NCBI GenBank assembly: GCA_013339765.2
Contig: CM023448.1
Span: 326,103,441 to 326,167,440, forward strand
Direction: 5' to 3'
Source of the DNA: Haemaphysalis longicornis
Taxonomy: Eukaryota > Arthropoda > Arachnida > Ixodida > Ixodidae
DNA length: 64,000 nt
The notes below the pieces were generated by a model that was not told where the DNA came from, did no database searches, and saw only the letters and a program-made list of their open reading frames with translations. Both the position numbers and the translations under genes were made by a program. Positions 21,120 to 31,718 of this stretch are shown in pieces; positions within the stretch are counted from its first letter, which is position 1; every line of letters begins with the position of its first letter.

Positions 21120-21370
21120 AACCTTAGCCGTGGTACGCTCAAGTTCGTAGCCAGGACATGCGCAGAGAACGTGTTTCAGGTCATCGCGAACTGTACAGGT
21201 CGGGCACAGGGGTGAGTGAGCCTGGCGAAGTTTCAAAATAAAATGCTTAGTGGAAGCCACATTGAGCCTGATGCGACGCAGGACGCTTCATCTCGCTTGC
21301 ACAGACCGCTTGACATCCGAAATCGGCACTCTGGTTCTATTGTGTGCAACGGCACGTAGGTCTTAATTGG
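21120..21370 (-). pseudogene. I-group LINE ORF2 C-terminal fragment
   Basis: A minus-strand frame reads LRRIRLNVASTKHFIL, LRQAHSPLCPTCTVRDD and LKHVLCACPGYEL. This is the CPTC...H...C zinc-knuckle region after RNase H in I-group LINE proteins. There is no start, and both ends are truncated. Confidence 0.7.
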
Positions 21371-22019
21371 ATCAGTCCACACGCAGAGTCAACCGCAGTA
21401 GCTCTAGACGTGCGGGATAGACAGGCCAGAAAAGAGCCGAAGTAACTTTGTATCCGTAATGGAACGATTCAGATTGTGAAATCGCGACGCGGAATAGTCT
21501 GAGGTTTTTTGAAGCCAGTTTGCTGAAACAGACGTATGTCGGGCAATTTTTATGACGGAACATTTTGGCCGAAACTTCATGTTGGACAATCGTCATTAGT
21601 GCGTAGCATGCGTAGTTGAACCGTAATCATGGCGCGATTTTAATTGTTCTTTTTTTTTCACGTGACCGGGCGGGGTTGACCTAATCTATGCGGTTTAAAC
21701 CAGCCGAATGCAGTGCTTTCTCATTTCGTGTTGGCTGTGAGCCGCAGCTTCAAAGATAGCTTACGCTGGTACATAGCTAAGACTGTAGACACATGTGCTA
21801 TGGCAAAGCCAAACAGAAGATGGCGTCAGGCAGCCTGCGACTCCTACTGAAAAGAAGAGGGCAGATGAGACTTAAGCAAAGGCTATCGCGAGGCTCTCCT
21901 TTTTGTAAAAAAACGACACGTGGATGCATCTCCGCCTTCACGTATTCTTCACCATGAAATCATAGTACAAGTTGGAGTTAGACTTTCTTTTTTATGTACT
22001 AGGATTTAGATGCCGGTAG

Positions 22020-22440
22020 TCAACGCAGGAGCTCCAGGGACCGTCTCAGCACGACTGGTGAGGCCAAGGGGCTGCATGAAGGATTAATTATTTCCAGGAA
22101 TTTCAAGAGCACTTTGTTCACTTCGGCTTGTATGATGCTTCGTTCAGCACGAGACACGTGGTATGGACACCTGTTGGATGGGACTGGCATCACTTGTGTG
22201 TATGAGATGTGTAACAACGTCAGTTCCGCCCAAAGCGGGATTGTCAGAGTCGAAGCCGCCGTACGTTGCCAAAAGGCCACAAAGAAGATGGTCTTTACCT
22301 TGGGGAATGTCAGGGCTGCTCATAGCGTTGAATTTGTTGGTGGGCGGGAATGTAGCACGTGAGGTAGGCGTATGAGATAGAGGGCCTATGGTAAAAGCAG
22401 AAGTTTGAAACTCCTGGTCCGGAGAAAGTGTGGAGACGGT
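22020..22440 (-). pseudogene. Ty3/gypsy-type pol fragment
   Basis: Two minus-strand frames form the RT entrance of Ty3/gypsy polyproteins: LLATYGGFDSDNP and VVTHLIHTSDASPIQQ (22144-22443 frame), then after a frameshift PYHVSRAERSIIQAEVNKVL and PSCSPLASPVVL (22020-22280 frame). The catalytic RT motifs, protease and integrase are missing, as are LTRs. It is a short relic. Confidence 0.82.
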
Positions 22441-22460
22441 CACTTCTTGTGGAAGAACTC

Positions 22461-22530
22461 GGCGCTCCGTCTGTCCATCAGTCTGTCCGCCTGTCTGTCC
22501 GCCTTTCTGTCCGTGTGTCTGTCACTCGAT
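22461..22530 (+). repeat. Degenerate GTCT/GTCC microsatellite
   Basis: Interspersed GTCT and GTCC units with several interruptions. Confidence 0.75.
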
Positions 22531-23404
22531 TTAACCGTGGGCGCTTGCCAGCAGGCCACTATTGAGGAAGAACGGACTGAGTGAGCTCCTGCAATGCACC
22601 CACGTTCTTTTTTTTTTTGCTTTTCTTTCAAACGCCATAACGCCACCCCATCATTCTCGCATTTTAATGAAACTTCTGGTGAACGCCAATTTCTTCACCG
22701 GCCAGTAGAAGAATGCCAGTACTCATTTTTAGGTGCTCATGAGTCTGCTTCAACCTATTTCGTCCCAGGTGCTCCTTTAATATCTAATTTTGTTTCACTC
22801 TAAATCATTTGTGACTCGTGGATTAGTCATCTCGTTCGAATAATGTGGTTTCCCTAACCCGAACATTGGTTGGTGCCTCACAGCAACCCGCTCCACGCAG
22901 GACCAAAAATTTCGAGGACATAAAGCGTGCCTTATGATGTAATGATTGCGAAGGTATTCGTGCTTGGTTGCTTGACGTGTCCTCTCATTATTATCATCGT
23001 CCTTTTCGCTTTCCATCTTTTTTATTCTTTCCGTTACTGTGACTCGGCACAGACCAGTGTTCGCATCGTCAAGCATAGGGGACATATAGCGGGACCGTAC
23101 TCGCCACTCAACTAGGGTCTCGCGCCGGCGGCAACAATTCACTCAGCGACATGTGTTCAACGTATGGAAAAAAATAACAAAAAGTAAAGAAATGCCTCAG
23201 CGCCTCCATATTTTCATATAAGCCGACCTAACCTATATTTCCCTTATAAAAATGTGTTTCCATGAATGATTTTGTGTTCAGAGGTGAAGCCGACTTTAAC
23301 AAGATCGGTGTAAGCTTGGTCTTTGTCAACTGGCTCTTTCACATCATGTGTTGCGCAGTGAAGCATGACCGTCTACGGTGGGAGTATGTATTCCGAGAGA
23401 GCTG

Positions 23405-25880
23405 CTATAGTTGGAAGAGAAAGTAAAGTCGACCCAGCCGATAGCTGCCTCTCGGGTTGAGAGCACCTCAATTAAGACTGAGTCTAGGAGGAGGATAGAC
23501 AGAAAAGAGGATAGACAGAATAAGAGATAGAAAGGGAGAATAAGATGATGGTTCACAAGCAGCGTAGCATGGACAGCGCTGGCAGCATCATAGCCGATCC
23601 GACAGTCAAGTTTTCTTTAAAAAAGTCTAGCAGGGCCGTAACGGTTTCTCGCGATTTGAAGGGCAACATTCCGGGAACAAGTGGTTTGAAAAATGCGCAT
23701 GGAGGTAGTCCATGCTCCACGCTCTAAGCGATGATCGAGCCTGCGAATGTTGCGGACAGTCGCAGAGTGCATGTGCGAGCGTCTCTATTGCAGGACAGTG
23801 TGGGCAGGCAGGTGAACCAATGATTCCAAGTTTGTGACTTCTTTCTGCGCTGCGGTGACAGCCGATTCGCAGACGAAGGAGAATTCGGTCAGCTAGGGTC
23901 AGCCCCCTCGAAGGAAGGTGGCTTGTCAGTCCCCTCGAAGGTGGCTTGCCGGATGCGACTCGGGGGTCAGGGTGCATGACTTGGAGGTCCCTTTGGATAA
24001 GGTACCGCGTGACGTCCAGGGTCCTGATTGCCTACTCATCGAAATAGATGGATGATGCGCTTCTTTCGCCCGGCGATCAGCCTGCTCATTTCACTTGATG
24101 CCTACGCGAGCAACTAGTCTCTGCAGATAGATGCTAAGGCCGTTGGCGCTGAGGCTGTGCAGTTTGCTGGCGAGACTTTGTACAGCGAGACAGCTGCGGT
24201 GGGCCCGGTCGAGCCTCAGAAGGGCAGCCTTCGAATCTGAAAGAGTGGCTACTTTCTGGTTGAAGAGATTCTTCTCGCACTCCTTAATGATGTCAGCAGC
24301 CAAGTGAAGGCCCGCGATTTCGGTCGTGATGGCCACTGGCAGTCGGCATTGCCTGGCTGAAGCGAAGGCAGGCGCGATGGATGCTGCAGCCGCCGTACTC
24401 TTGCTTGGAAGCATGGACCCTTCGGTGAATATCATTGCGCTGCTGAGCACGAGGACGCGGGTTCGATTCCCGGCCATGGTGGCTGCTTTTGTAATGGAGG
24501 CGAAAAGTAAAAACGCCCGTGTGTGCAAGATTTCGGCGCACGTTAAAGATCCCCAGGTGGTCAACATTCATCCGGCGCCCTACCCTACGGCGCGCCTCAT
24601 CGTCTGCGCTGCGTCGGCGTTTAAACCCTACAATCAATCAGTCGGCGAATATCAGCATGTGTCCCTCAAGGTTCTCCAAGTAGGCCGCTGCTTCATGCCT
24701 TAATTCGCACAGTAGAGTGGTCCATTTTGAGGGCACCTGCGGCAAAGTGGCACTTACGGCGATCTCATTCGTCACGTGAGGTGGAGTAGGAATGATGCGA
24801 TCCGTCGGATCTTGCCGATCACCGTTACGAAGGCACGAACAATCATGCCCATTCGAGAGTGAGGTCGTTCTCATAGCCGTGCGAGGAGGGCGCCTCCATC
24901 TCGACCCTATGCCATGGAGCCGCTCAGTGTGACTAGGGGCTCGCTGTGGGGCGCGGAGTGCGAGAGTCCAGGCACCGGCTTCATCAAGAGTGCCCGCGCA
25001 TTGCAACGAGCGTGGCCAGCCTATAGCGGTCCGAAGTGCATTCCTGTGCTCGATCTCCAGTTTTCTCCGTCGTGTTGGCTTGACGGTGACAAGGGGCATA
25101 GCGTAGAGGACTCCGGAGCACTTCATAGCATCGTAAATTCGAAGAGTTCAAGTGCGTGAACACCCACACCCCTAGGCCAAGAGTTGACGGATAGCTTTCA
25201 GAACACGACTGGACTGGCCGAGTAGCTGTTTAATTGCTGGGCCCCAGGTCAGGCGAGGGTCAATAGTAAGTCACAGATATCTGACCTGGGGGTCTTCCAC
25301 CGGATCTGTGAGCCGAATGTACTTCCAAAGGGTAGGTTGAATACCGTGCTCTGGGGTTGGGGTGCAAATCATGGCTTCAGACGTGGTAGTCGAAAGCCGC
25401 AGCCCGATTGCCATGATATATTCTGAAACCACGTACAACGCTCTTTGCAGAGACTTCCTGATTTGGCTGCTCTGGCACTTTGGTCTCCAGGTCTACCGTG
25501 CAACATCGTCAGCATAAATGCAGATTCAGACACTGTGCTCTAGGTGTGCGTGAATGCTGTCAGGCAGGCCCGACAGCGCGAGGCTGAAGACCAGCGGACT
25601 TAGACCTGCACCTTGGGGCACTCCGGCACTGCCACCTTTTGGACTGCTGAGGACGTTGCCCACCCGAACTTTGAGTATGGTTACAGCCCCACTTTTGCAC
25701 CACCACCGCCTCTTTCCCGAGTCGTGTATGCTCCTTGTGTATACGCCAATCACGGCCTGCGTCGTGATTGGCATAGCCGCGCTATAACGAAACGTCATTG
25801 CCTCCACCCAGCAATCTTGTGTATTCTTAGTCTGTGACGTAGAGATCGCGCCGCTGTCCTTATAATTCAATATAGCAAAT
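23405..25880 (-). mobile_element. I-group LINE, RT to 3' end, split by a SINE
   Basis: The minus-strand order is: RT block SSPKGGSAGVPQGAGLSP with LVFSLAL (about 25640-25570); YADD (about 25510-25521); connection region (25126-24655); RNase H with FTEGSML and LSDSKAALLRLDRAHRS (about 24430-24100); zinc region CPHCPAIETLAHALCDC (about 23810-23755); then the ORF end and a 3' UTR to about 23405. Frameshifts and stops occur between blocks. The RT N-terminus is absent. The SINE at 24435-24641 cuts the RNase H domain. Confidence 0.85.
24435..24641 (+). mobile_element. Ruka-like SINE, copy 3, inside a LINE RNase H domain
   Basis: 5'-truncated: it starts inside the tRNA-like head (TGCGCTGCTGAGCACGAGG), with B box GGGTTCGATTCCC, and ends CAATCAATCAG. 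Direct repeats TCGGYGAATATCA (24422-24434 and 24642-24654, one mismatch) flank it and re-join the LINE frame when it is removed. Confidence 0.88.
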
Positions 25881-27773
25881 ATCCAACATAGCTAAACCAC
25901 AACATAGTAAATCCCACCAGACTGTCAGATTCGCTGGACGTCCCTCTTCACAGGGTTGAAGAGCTGTGATTTCTTTGCTATTTCCGCGATTAGCATGCTC
26001 GAATCGCTAACGGGGGTGAAGGCCACAGCGCGTTCATTAGGTCTACCTTTAGTGAGGTGGACTCACCGAGATAAAGGATTGCCGGTGTTGTGAATGCGTC
26101 TTTTCGCATTCAAGTGGCCGCCTGGGGTTTGACTCCCGAATTCCCTTTTTTTCAACTTAATTAGTTTAGTTTGTTTATGCGAGCTTCTTCAGGAACTTCG
26201 GCGTCACTCTGAGCATTCTTTCGCTCATTTTTCTTCTCTGTGCCGTCGACCAGCCTTGTGTGTCATTCATGGGACATTTTGTAGGCCGTCTCTTGGTCAC
26301 GACGCCGCATTTTCGAACGATAGTTTAGCTTATGCTTTTGCGTGTACTAAATATACTCGGTATACCAAATACGGATTTTTTTTGTTTTACTGTAGCTCCT
26401 GCCAGATATGAAAGTTTACTCCCACATCGATCGCATCCAGGATGGTTAGAACAAATTATGTGAAGCATTAACAGCACGTGCACCGCGAAGTTAGGCGATT
26501 ATATAAGCCTTTTTTACGAATTTAATTTAACGTCTAGTTGTCCTCGCTGACTCTGGACAGCAAGACACATTTTTATTTCCTCTCACAAACAAGCGCTTTC
26601 GGCCTTCCATGGACTTTTTTACAGCCAGGTGGTGTCGATCTACTGTGATCGACGCCCACAACGTTCGCCAAGTCTTATGCAGCCATTTCCTCGTGCCTGT
26701 CACAGAGCCGAGGCCCTCCCACCAGCATTGGTTGCACGCGTTCCAGCGGAGTTGGACACGGCACAGTCGTTATGATGGCCAGGTAAGTCACCAATGCAAC
26801 CACTGGTTATAGAGCACCAGACTTCGCCGGACACAACCAACTTACTTCAAAGTTGGCTCCCTCGTCGCAGCTCACTGACCGGTTCCGCCTTGGCTCGCTC
26901 TCCAGACGCGCCGAGTGAGTGCGTACGCGGCTCCCCATTGAGTGGCCGAGTGGCGAGGGCGTGCCACTCGCTTTCGTTGTCGGAGCCATTGACGGCGTCC
27001 ATTGACCGCGAACGCCAGACCTGCTAGCCGCAGCGAGAGGAGGTCGCGGCACGCGCAATCTCGCCTTCATTTAGATCGAGCACCGGCTGCCGATTAGCTC
27101 GGACGGGAGTCGGCCGAACGGGGTGCGCTGTCCAGCCCGGCAGTGACCAGCGGCCAGTGACAGAGCACCCTTCAGCTGGCGGAACCGCGCTCTCGCCGCA
27201 GACCGGTCCTGGACCCTCGGCGGACCGGCCTATTACCCGCTCGGAGGGGCTTCGGCACTTCGACGGCCCCCGCACCGCGCTTCGTCATGTCAGCGCTGCG
27301 TCTCGGAGGCTCGCAGGGCAGGCAGGGAGGCGCTGCTAGAATTACGGCCCGGCCGACTTGTGGTGCGGCGGCAATTACAGAGCACGGGCGGAGGTGGCGC
27401 CCGCACACGCTTCATTTATTACGCGGCCGCCTTTATAATCTCAGCAGCGCGGGTCGCCGGTGGGGCTCGTAATCTTATCTCGCTCAACGGCCCCCTTTGT
27501 GTGGGTTCCGGGAAAGGGCCGCTTGTCACAGCGCCGCGGCTCCTGCTGGTTCTCTTAACACGACCAGCACCACGGAGAGCGAGCGCAGGGTCCCGATCCC
27601 GGGGGCGCCGGGGCCCCCGCCGTATGACTCTACACAACTGGACGGGATGCGCACAGCTGGAAAGGATGCGCTGCGCCCTATTCTCATTCACTGTTAAGGC
27701 TTCGAGAAGGCCGAAGTGGCGAACAAAACACGGCTTTGGCGCATTTGGCTTCAGGTGACAGCTGAGAAAGGTA
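25880..27773. other. No element or gene recognised; GC-rich part 26870-27700
   Basis: On the minus strand 25914-26045 is a stop-free frame starting HLTKGRPNERAVAFTP that I cannot place. A B-box-like GGGTTTGACTCCC lies near 26130. From about 26870 to 27700 base composition turns GC-rich with many CpGs and overlapping open frames on both strands. That would fit a CpG island or first-exon region, but no start, splice pattern or domain supports a gene. Confidence 0.4.
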
Positions 27774-28443
27774 CCGTAATTACCCGATTCTAACGCGCAC
27801 CTTTTTTTCCGGAAAAATAGGCCTAAAAATCGCATGCGCGTTAGAATCGGTTACGAAACCGAAACTGCCGAAACAGCGGAAATTTCGTCCCACCCATCGC
27901 CATCGCCATCTCAAGATGGCGCCAAAGCCTTTAGCAACATGGAGGAAGACTTTCTCCATGTTTAGCAACAATTTTTCGAACGGAGGAAGCATAAGCGCCT
28001 ATGGTTTTCTATCGGCGTTCACACAAATCGTCAAATCGTTCCACTTTCGCACTTGATAACAGCAATGGCAGCAGCGGCTCTCACGCGTTCAAAACGATCG
28101 GTCCGCTGAAGCGTGCGCCTCTGAAGAAGCTCGCGGGATGGGCGTGCGAGGCGTGGGCCACGATCCCATCGACCATGGTTGAACGTTCGTTCAGAAGTGT
28201 GGCATCGCGAACGCTCTTGGCGGCACTGAGGACGAGATGTTGTGGTCAGCGGAAAGTGACGAGGAGTGAGATGAGTGAGATTACTTCGGGAAATAAATCG
28301 CCCATTTCTCCCGCATTCGTTTGTCTTCGTTATAAAGTTACGTGCGCGTTACAATCGGAGGGGCAAGTTTTTTTGTGTTTTTTGCCAGGAAAATAGGGTG
28401 CGCGTTATAGAATCGGGGGCGCGTTAGAATCGGGTAAGTACAG
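27774..28443 (+). mobile_element. Internally deleted pogo-superfamily DNA transposon
   Basis: The terminal inverted repeats share TTACCCGATTCTAACGCGC. The left end starts at 27774 and the right end stops at 28443, each bordered by TA (27772-27773 and 28444-28445). The interior keeps only a transposase tail (separate entry). 670 bp is far below an autonomous pogo-like element. Confidence 0.8.
28106..28269 (+). pseudogene. C-terminal remnant of a pogo/Tigger-like transposase
   Basis: The frame reads LKKLAGWACEAWATIPSTMV, then after a +1-type frameshift near 28190 QKCGIANALGGTEDEMLW and an acidic end (SAESDEE, stop). The W-EAW-IP...K-CGI-NALDGTED pattern is the conserved C-terminus of CENP-B/pogo-type DDE transposases. 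The DNA-binding and catalytic parts are deleted. Confidence 0.78.
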
Positions 28444-29175
28444 TAAATTGGTGGCCTCCCCAATCTCCATTCTCGCAGAAGCTAAGGATAGACGGGTGTG
28501 CCTAAAAATGACCCCTAAAGGAATGGTCCAGGAATAACTCGCCCGGGGCAAATAAGGATCAGAAGAAATGGCCCCGTTCAAATAAGTAATTGGGTCGCAG
28601 CTTTCACATGTTACATTTTTTAGTACAGGAATTTTTATATAGCGCATTTTTTACTAGGCGATATTAATTAAAGTTGAGAAACATTTCTAAAAAAATGTTT
28701 ACCTTACCCTGACCCGAAACGAATGGACCCGCGAAAGGCAGAAGAGGCCTGTCCATATGGTTTGCACGATATTAGTTCCATGCGGCAACATGTTTCCCAC
28801 CCCACGTCAGGTGTTCTTAGAAGAGGTGATGTAGAGACCAACGTGAGTTTATAGAATGTACTGAGCTACCTTATTTTAAAGGGCACCGGAGAGGGACAAG
28901 ATTTGGGTTTGATAGGTTCGGAAGAGCCGTTTAATGAAACACTGCATGCTTAACCGAGGCTAATGATTGATGTGTTAGATAGTTTCTTGATAGAAATTTT
29001 TTCTAATTACTCTGCAATGATGTTCTGCTTGAGTTCCTGCATTATATTTTCGTCGTCCTTTCGTGTGTATACTTTTGTTTCTACGGTAGCTCTGAATTGA
29101 CGGCTTTTTCTGTGGTTGGGGCTAACGTTTCCATATCCAACCATCCGTCCATCCATCCATCCGTCCGTCTGTCCG

Positions 29176-29282
29176 TATGTATGTATGTAAATTGTATGTA
29201 TGTATGTATGTATGTATGTATGTATGTATGTATGTATGTATGTATGTATGTATGTATGTATGTATGTATGTATGTATGTGTA

Positions 29283-29313
<31 letters not shown>

Positions 29314-29567
29314 ATGTATGTATGTATGTATGTATGTATGTATGTATGTATGTATGTATGTATGCACGTATGCATGTATGTATATATGTATGTATGTATG
29401 TATGTACGTGTGTATGTATGTATGCACGTATGCATGTATGTATGTGTGTATGCACGTGTGTGTATGTATGTGCGTATGTATGTACGTATGTATGGGTGTA
29501 TGTATGTATGTGTGTGTATGTATGTGTGTATGTATGTATGTGCGTGTGCATGTATGTATGTGTGTGT
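29176..29567 (+). repeat. TATG microsatellite, left part
   Basis: Nearly 400 bp of TATG with TGTG, CACG and ATGC interruptions that rise toward the right. All long frames here (Tyr/Val/Cys/Met or His/Thr/Ile repeats) are simple-repeat translation. Confidence 0.95.
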
Positions 29568-29761
29568 CATCATCATCATCGCCAGCCTATCTACGCCCAC
29601 TGCAGGGCAAAGGCCTCTCCCATTAATCTCCAATTACCCCGGTCCTGTGCTAACTGCGACCAATTTATCCCCGCAAACTTCTTGATCTCATCTGCCAATC
29701 TAACTTTCTGTCGTCCTCTGCCCCGCTTGCCTTCTCTAGGGATCCACTCTGTTACCCTTAA
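29568..29761 (-). mobile_element. RTE-like LINE 3' end (copy 3) inside the TATG microsatellite
   Basis: Collinear with 527-760: ATC tail, the CCTATCTACGCCCACTGCAG region, and the C-terminal coding sequence of ORF2 (minus frame EWIPREGKRGRGRQKVRLAD). It is truncated after about 190 bp. A short piece of its 5' edge (CCTCTGTTACCCTTAA) is repeated at 29773-29788, separated by TGTATGTATG. Confidence 0.85.
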
Positions 29762-29788
29762 TGTATGTATGCCCTCTGTTACCCTTAA

Positions 29789-30044
29789 CGTATGTATGTA
29801 TCTATGTATGTATGTATGTATGTATGTATGTATGTATGTATGTATGTATGTATGTATGTATGTATGTATGTATGTATGTATGTATGTATGTATGTATGTA
29901 TGTAGGTGTGTATGTATGTGTGTATGTGTGTAGATATGTATGTGTGAATGCATGTATGCACGTATGCATGTATGTGTGTATGTATGTGTGTACGTATGTA
30001 TGTATGTAGGTGTGTATGTATGTATGTATGTATGTATGTATGTA
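29789..30044 (+). repeat. TATG microsatellite, right part
   Basis: Continuation of the same TATG array on the other side of the LINE fragment, first pure and then interrupted. Confidence 0.95.
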
Positions 30045-30696
30045 TTATTTTAATATTGATTATTTGGTTGATTTTAGCAGAATTCATTTACGCGGGATCA
30101 CGGAGAGCTTCACAACAGACGTTGAAGGGAAACGCTTGGCCCTGATCCCAGCAGAATACATATACAAGTATGTTAGGAACTTTAAAGCGATGCCTTTTAG
30201 GCTACGGTTCTGCGTCTTCTGCGCCTTTTGTTCAATCTCTGCTGTCCTCTTCATTCTCTTGCGTTTTGTGCTGGTCCTCAAAAAACGCCTTGCGGCAAAG
30301 CCAACTATACCTACGTGTCTTTCAAGCCCGAGGCTATCTTGTGTGCGTTCGTTCGTTCCCTCGCTATACTCGGTGACAACTTAAGAACGGCACCGGAAGT
30401 TGCCGCTGTGCCTTATCACCGTAGCCGGATGTTTCTCCGCGCGGCGCAAGTAGGGCGTTACTGGGAATTTTTTGAACATGGCGTGAGCCGTTCCCGTGAT
30501 TTTTTGGACTTAACATGCTTATAAACGACTCCAGTGACGACAAACAAACTGCGTGAGACAAGGCAGACGATATCACGCATTCATAGCAAACCCCTTTCAA
30601 AACGCGCGCGCACTGACGTCACGGGTCCGGCGCTTTGGCGGAGTGATACACTGCATGAGGTGGTGCCGTTCTTGAGTTGTAACCGAGTATAGTTCA

Positions 30697-30822
30697 TTCG
30701 TTTTTGTTTGTTTGTTTGTTCGCTCGTTTGTTCATTTGTTTGGCTGGTTTTTGTTTTTGTTTGTTTGTTTGTTTGCTCGTTTGTTCATTTGTTTGGCTGG
30801 TTTTTGTTTGTTTGTAGGCGGC
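30697..30822 (+). repeat. GTTT-rich minisatellite
   Basis: Two tandem copies of a unit of about 55 bp, each containing GTTTGTTTGTT, CGTTTGTTCATTTG and TTTGGCTGGTTTTTG, nested on a GTTT base repeat. Confidence 0.85.
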
Positions 30823-31528
30823 TGCCGAAGGCCAGCCGGGCAGAATCTTGAAATTAACTCTTCCGGCTGATCACGCGACAGAAAACCACAAAGGCGCCGT
30901 TCTCCATTTTGAATTTTCCCTGTTTCGTCTCGTCGGGATGGGAAGGCCTCGTACAGTCAGCACTTCCGGTCGCTGGGGGCATAAGGGATTTCCAATGTGC
31001 AGTATGTTTGAAGACTTTATATAACGGTGTCGTGCCCCGATTTTCCACGACTAACTGATACGTCAACTCCCCGATTCCGTATCAGCTACCGCGATTGAAT
31101 TACAAAGCCGCAGGACTACTTCCGTCGAGAGTTCCTATGTAAATTCACAGTTGGGCGTCCCTTTAGCTTCGCTGGCATTCCACCTTCACGGAGAAAAATG
31201 ACTCCCGACTTTTTATTTAATGACGAAAAAACATCTTGTAAAACGGACGAACGAAAATTAAGTTAGACTTAACAAAATGAATTGCGGGAAAAAGTTAGGA
31301 AACCAGCAAGGATTTAGTTGTGTAAAATGGACGTAACCGATTGTATGAATCGGCGTTCGATGAAATGGCCTTGGGACGAAGCGGGAATGCATAAAAATTT
31401 TTTTTCTGCCCTGCCGCACGTATTTTTTATTGTTAAATATCAGTTACCTGAGATACCTATATGAGCCGCCGGCGAGCGGCGTCAGCGTGTGCATCCGACA
31501 GATAGCCGGGGACCGGTGTGGCAATCTC

Positions 31529-31702
31529 GATTTGATTGATTGTGGGGTTTAACGCGCCGACGCAATGCAGGCGATGAGGCGCGCCGTAGTGGAGGGCTCC
31601 GGATTAATTTTGACCAGCTGGGGATCTTTATCGTGCGCCGAAATCTCGTACACACGGGCGTTTTTGCTTTTCGCCTCCATCAGAAAAGCGGCCGCCGCGG
31701 CC
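31529..31702 (-). mobile_element. Ruka-like SINE, copy 4, with perfect target duplication
   Basis: Minus-strand SINE body with tail at the left (ATTGATTG on plus). The tRNA-like head is missing (5' truncation). Perfect 16-bp direct repeats CCGGTGTGGCAATCTC lie at 31513-31528 and 31703-31718. This is the clearest target duplication among the SINEs here and implies a fairly recent insertion. Confidence 0.9.
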
Positions 31703-31718
31703 CCGGTGTGGCAATCTC

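Noticed and set aside
26030..26150. Possible tRNA with a long variable arm
   Set aside because: A T-arm-like GGGTTTGACTCCC is present, but acceptor and D stems cannot be paired.
29097..29933. 278-codon frame rich in Tyr, Val, Cys and Met, and its antisense His/Thr/Ile frames
   Set aside because: Direct translation of the TATG microsatellite and the embedded LINE fragment.
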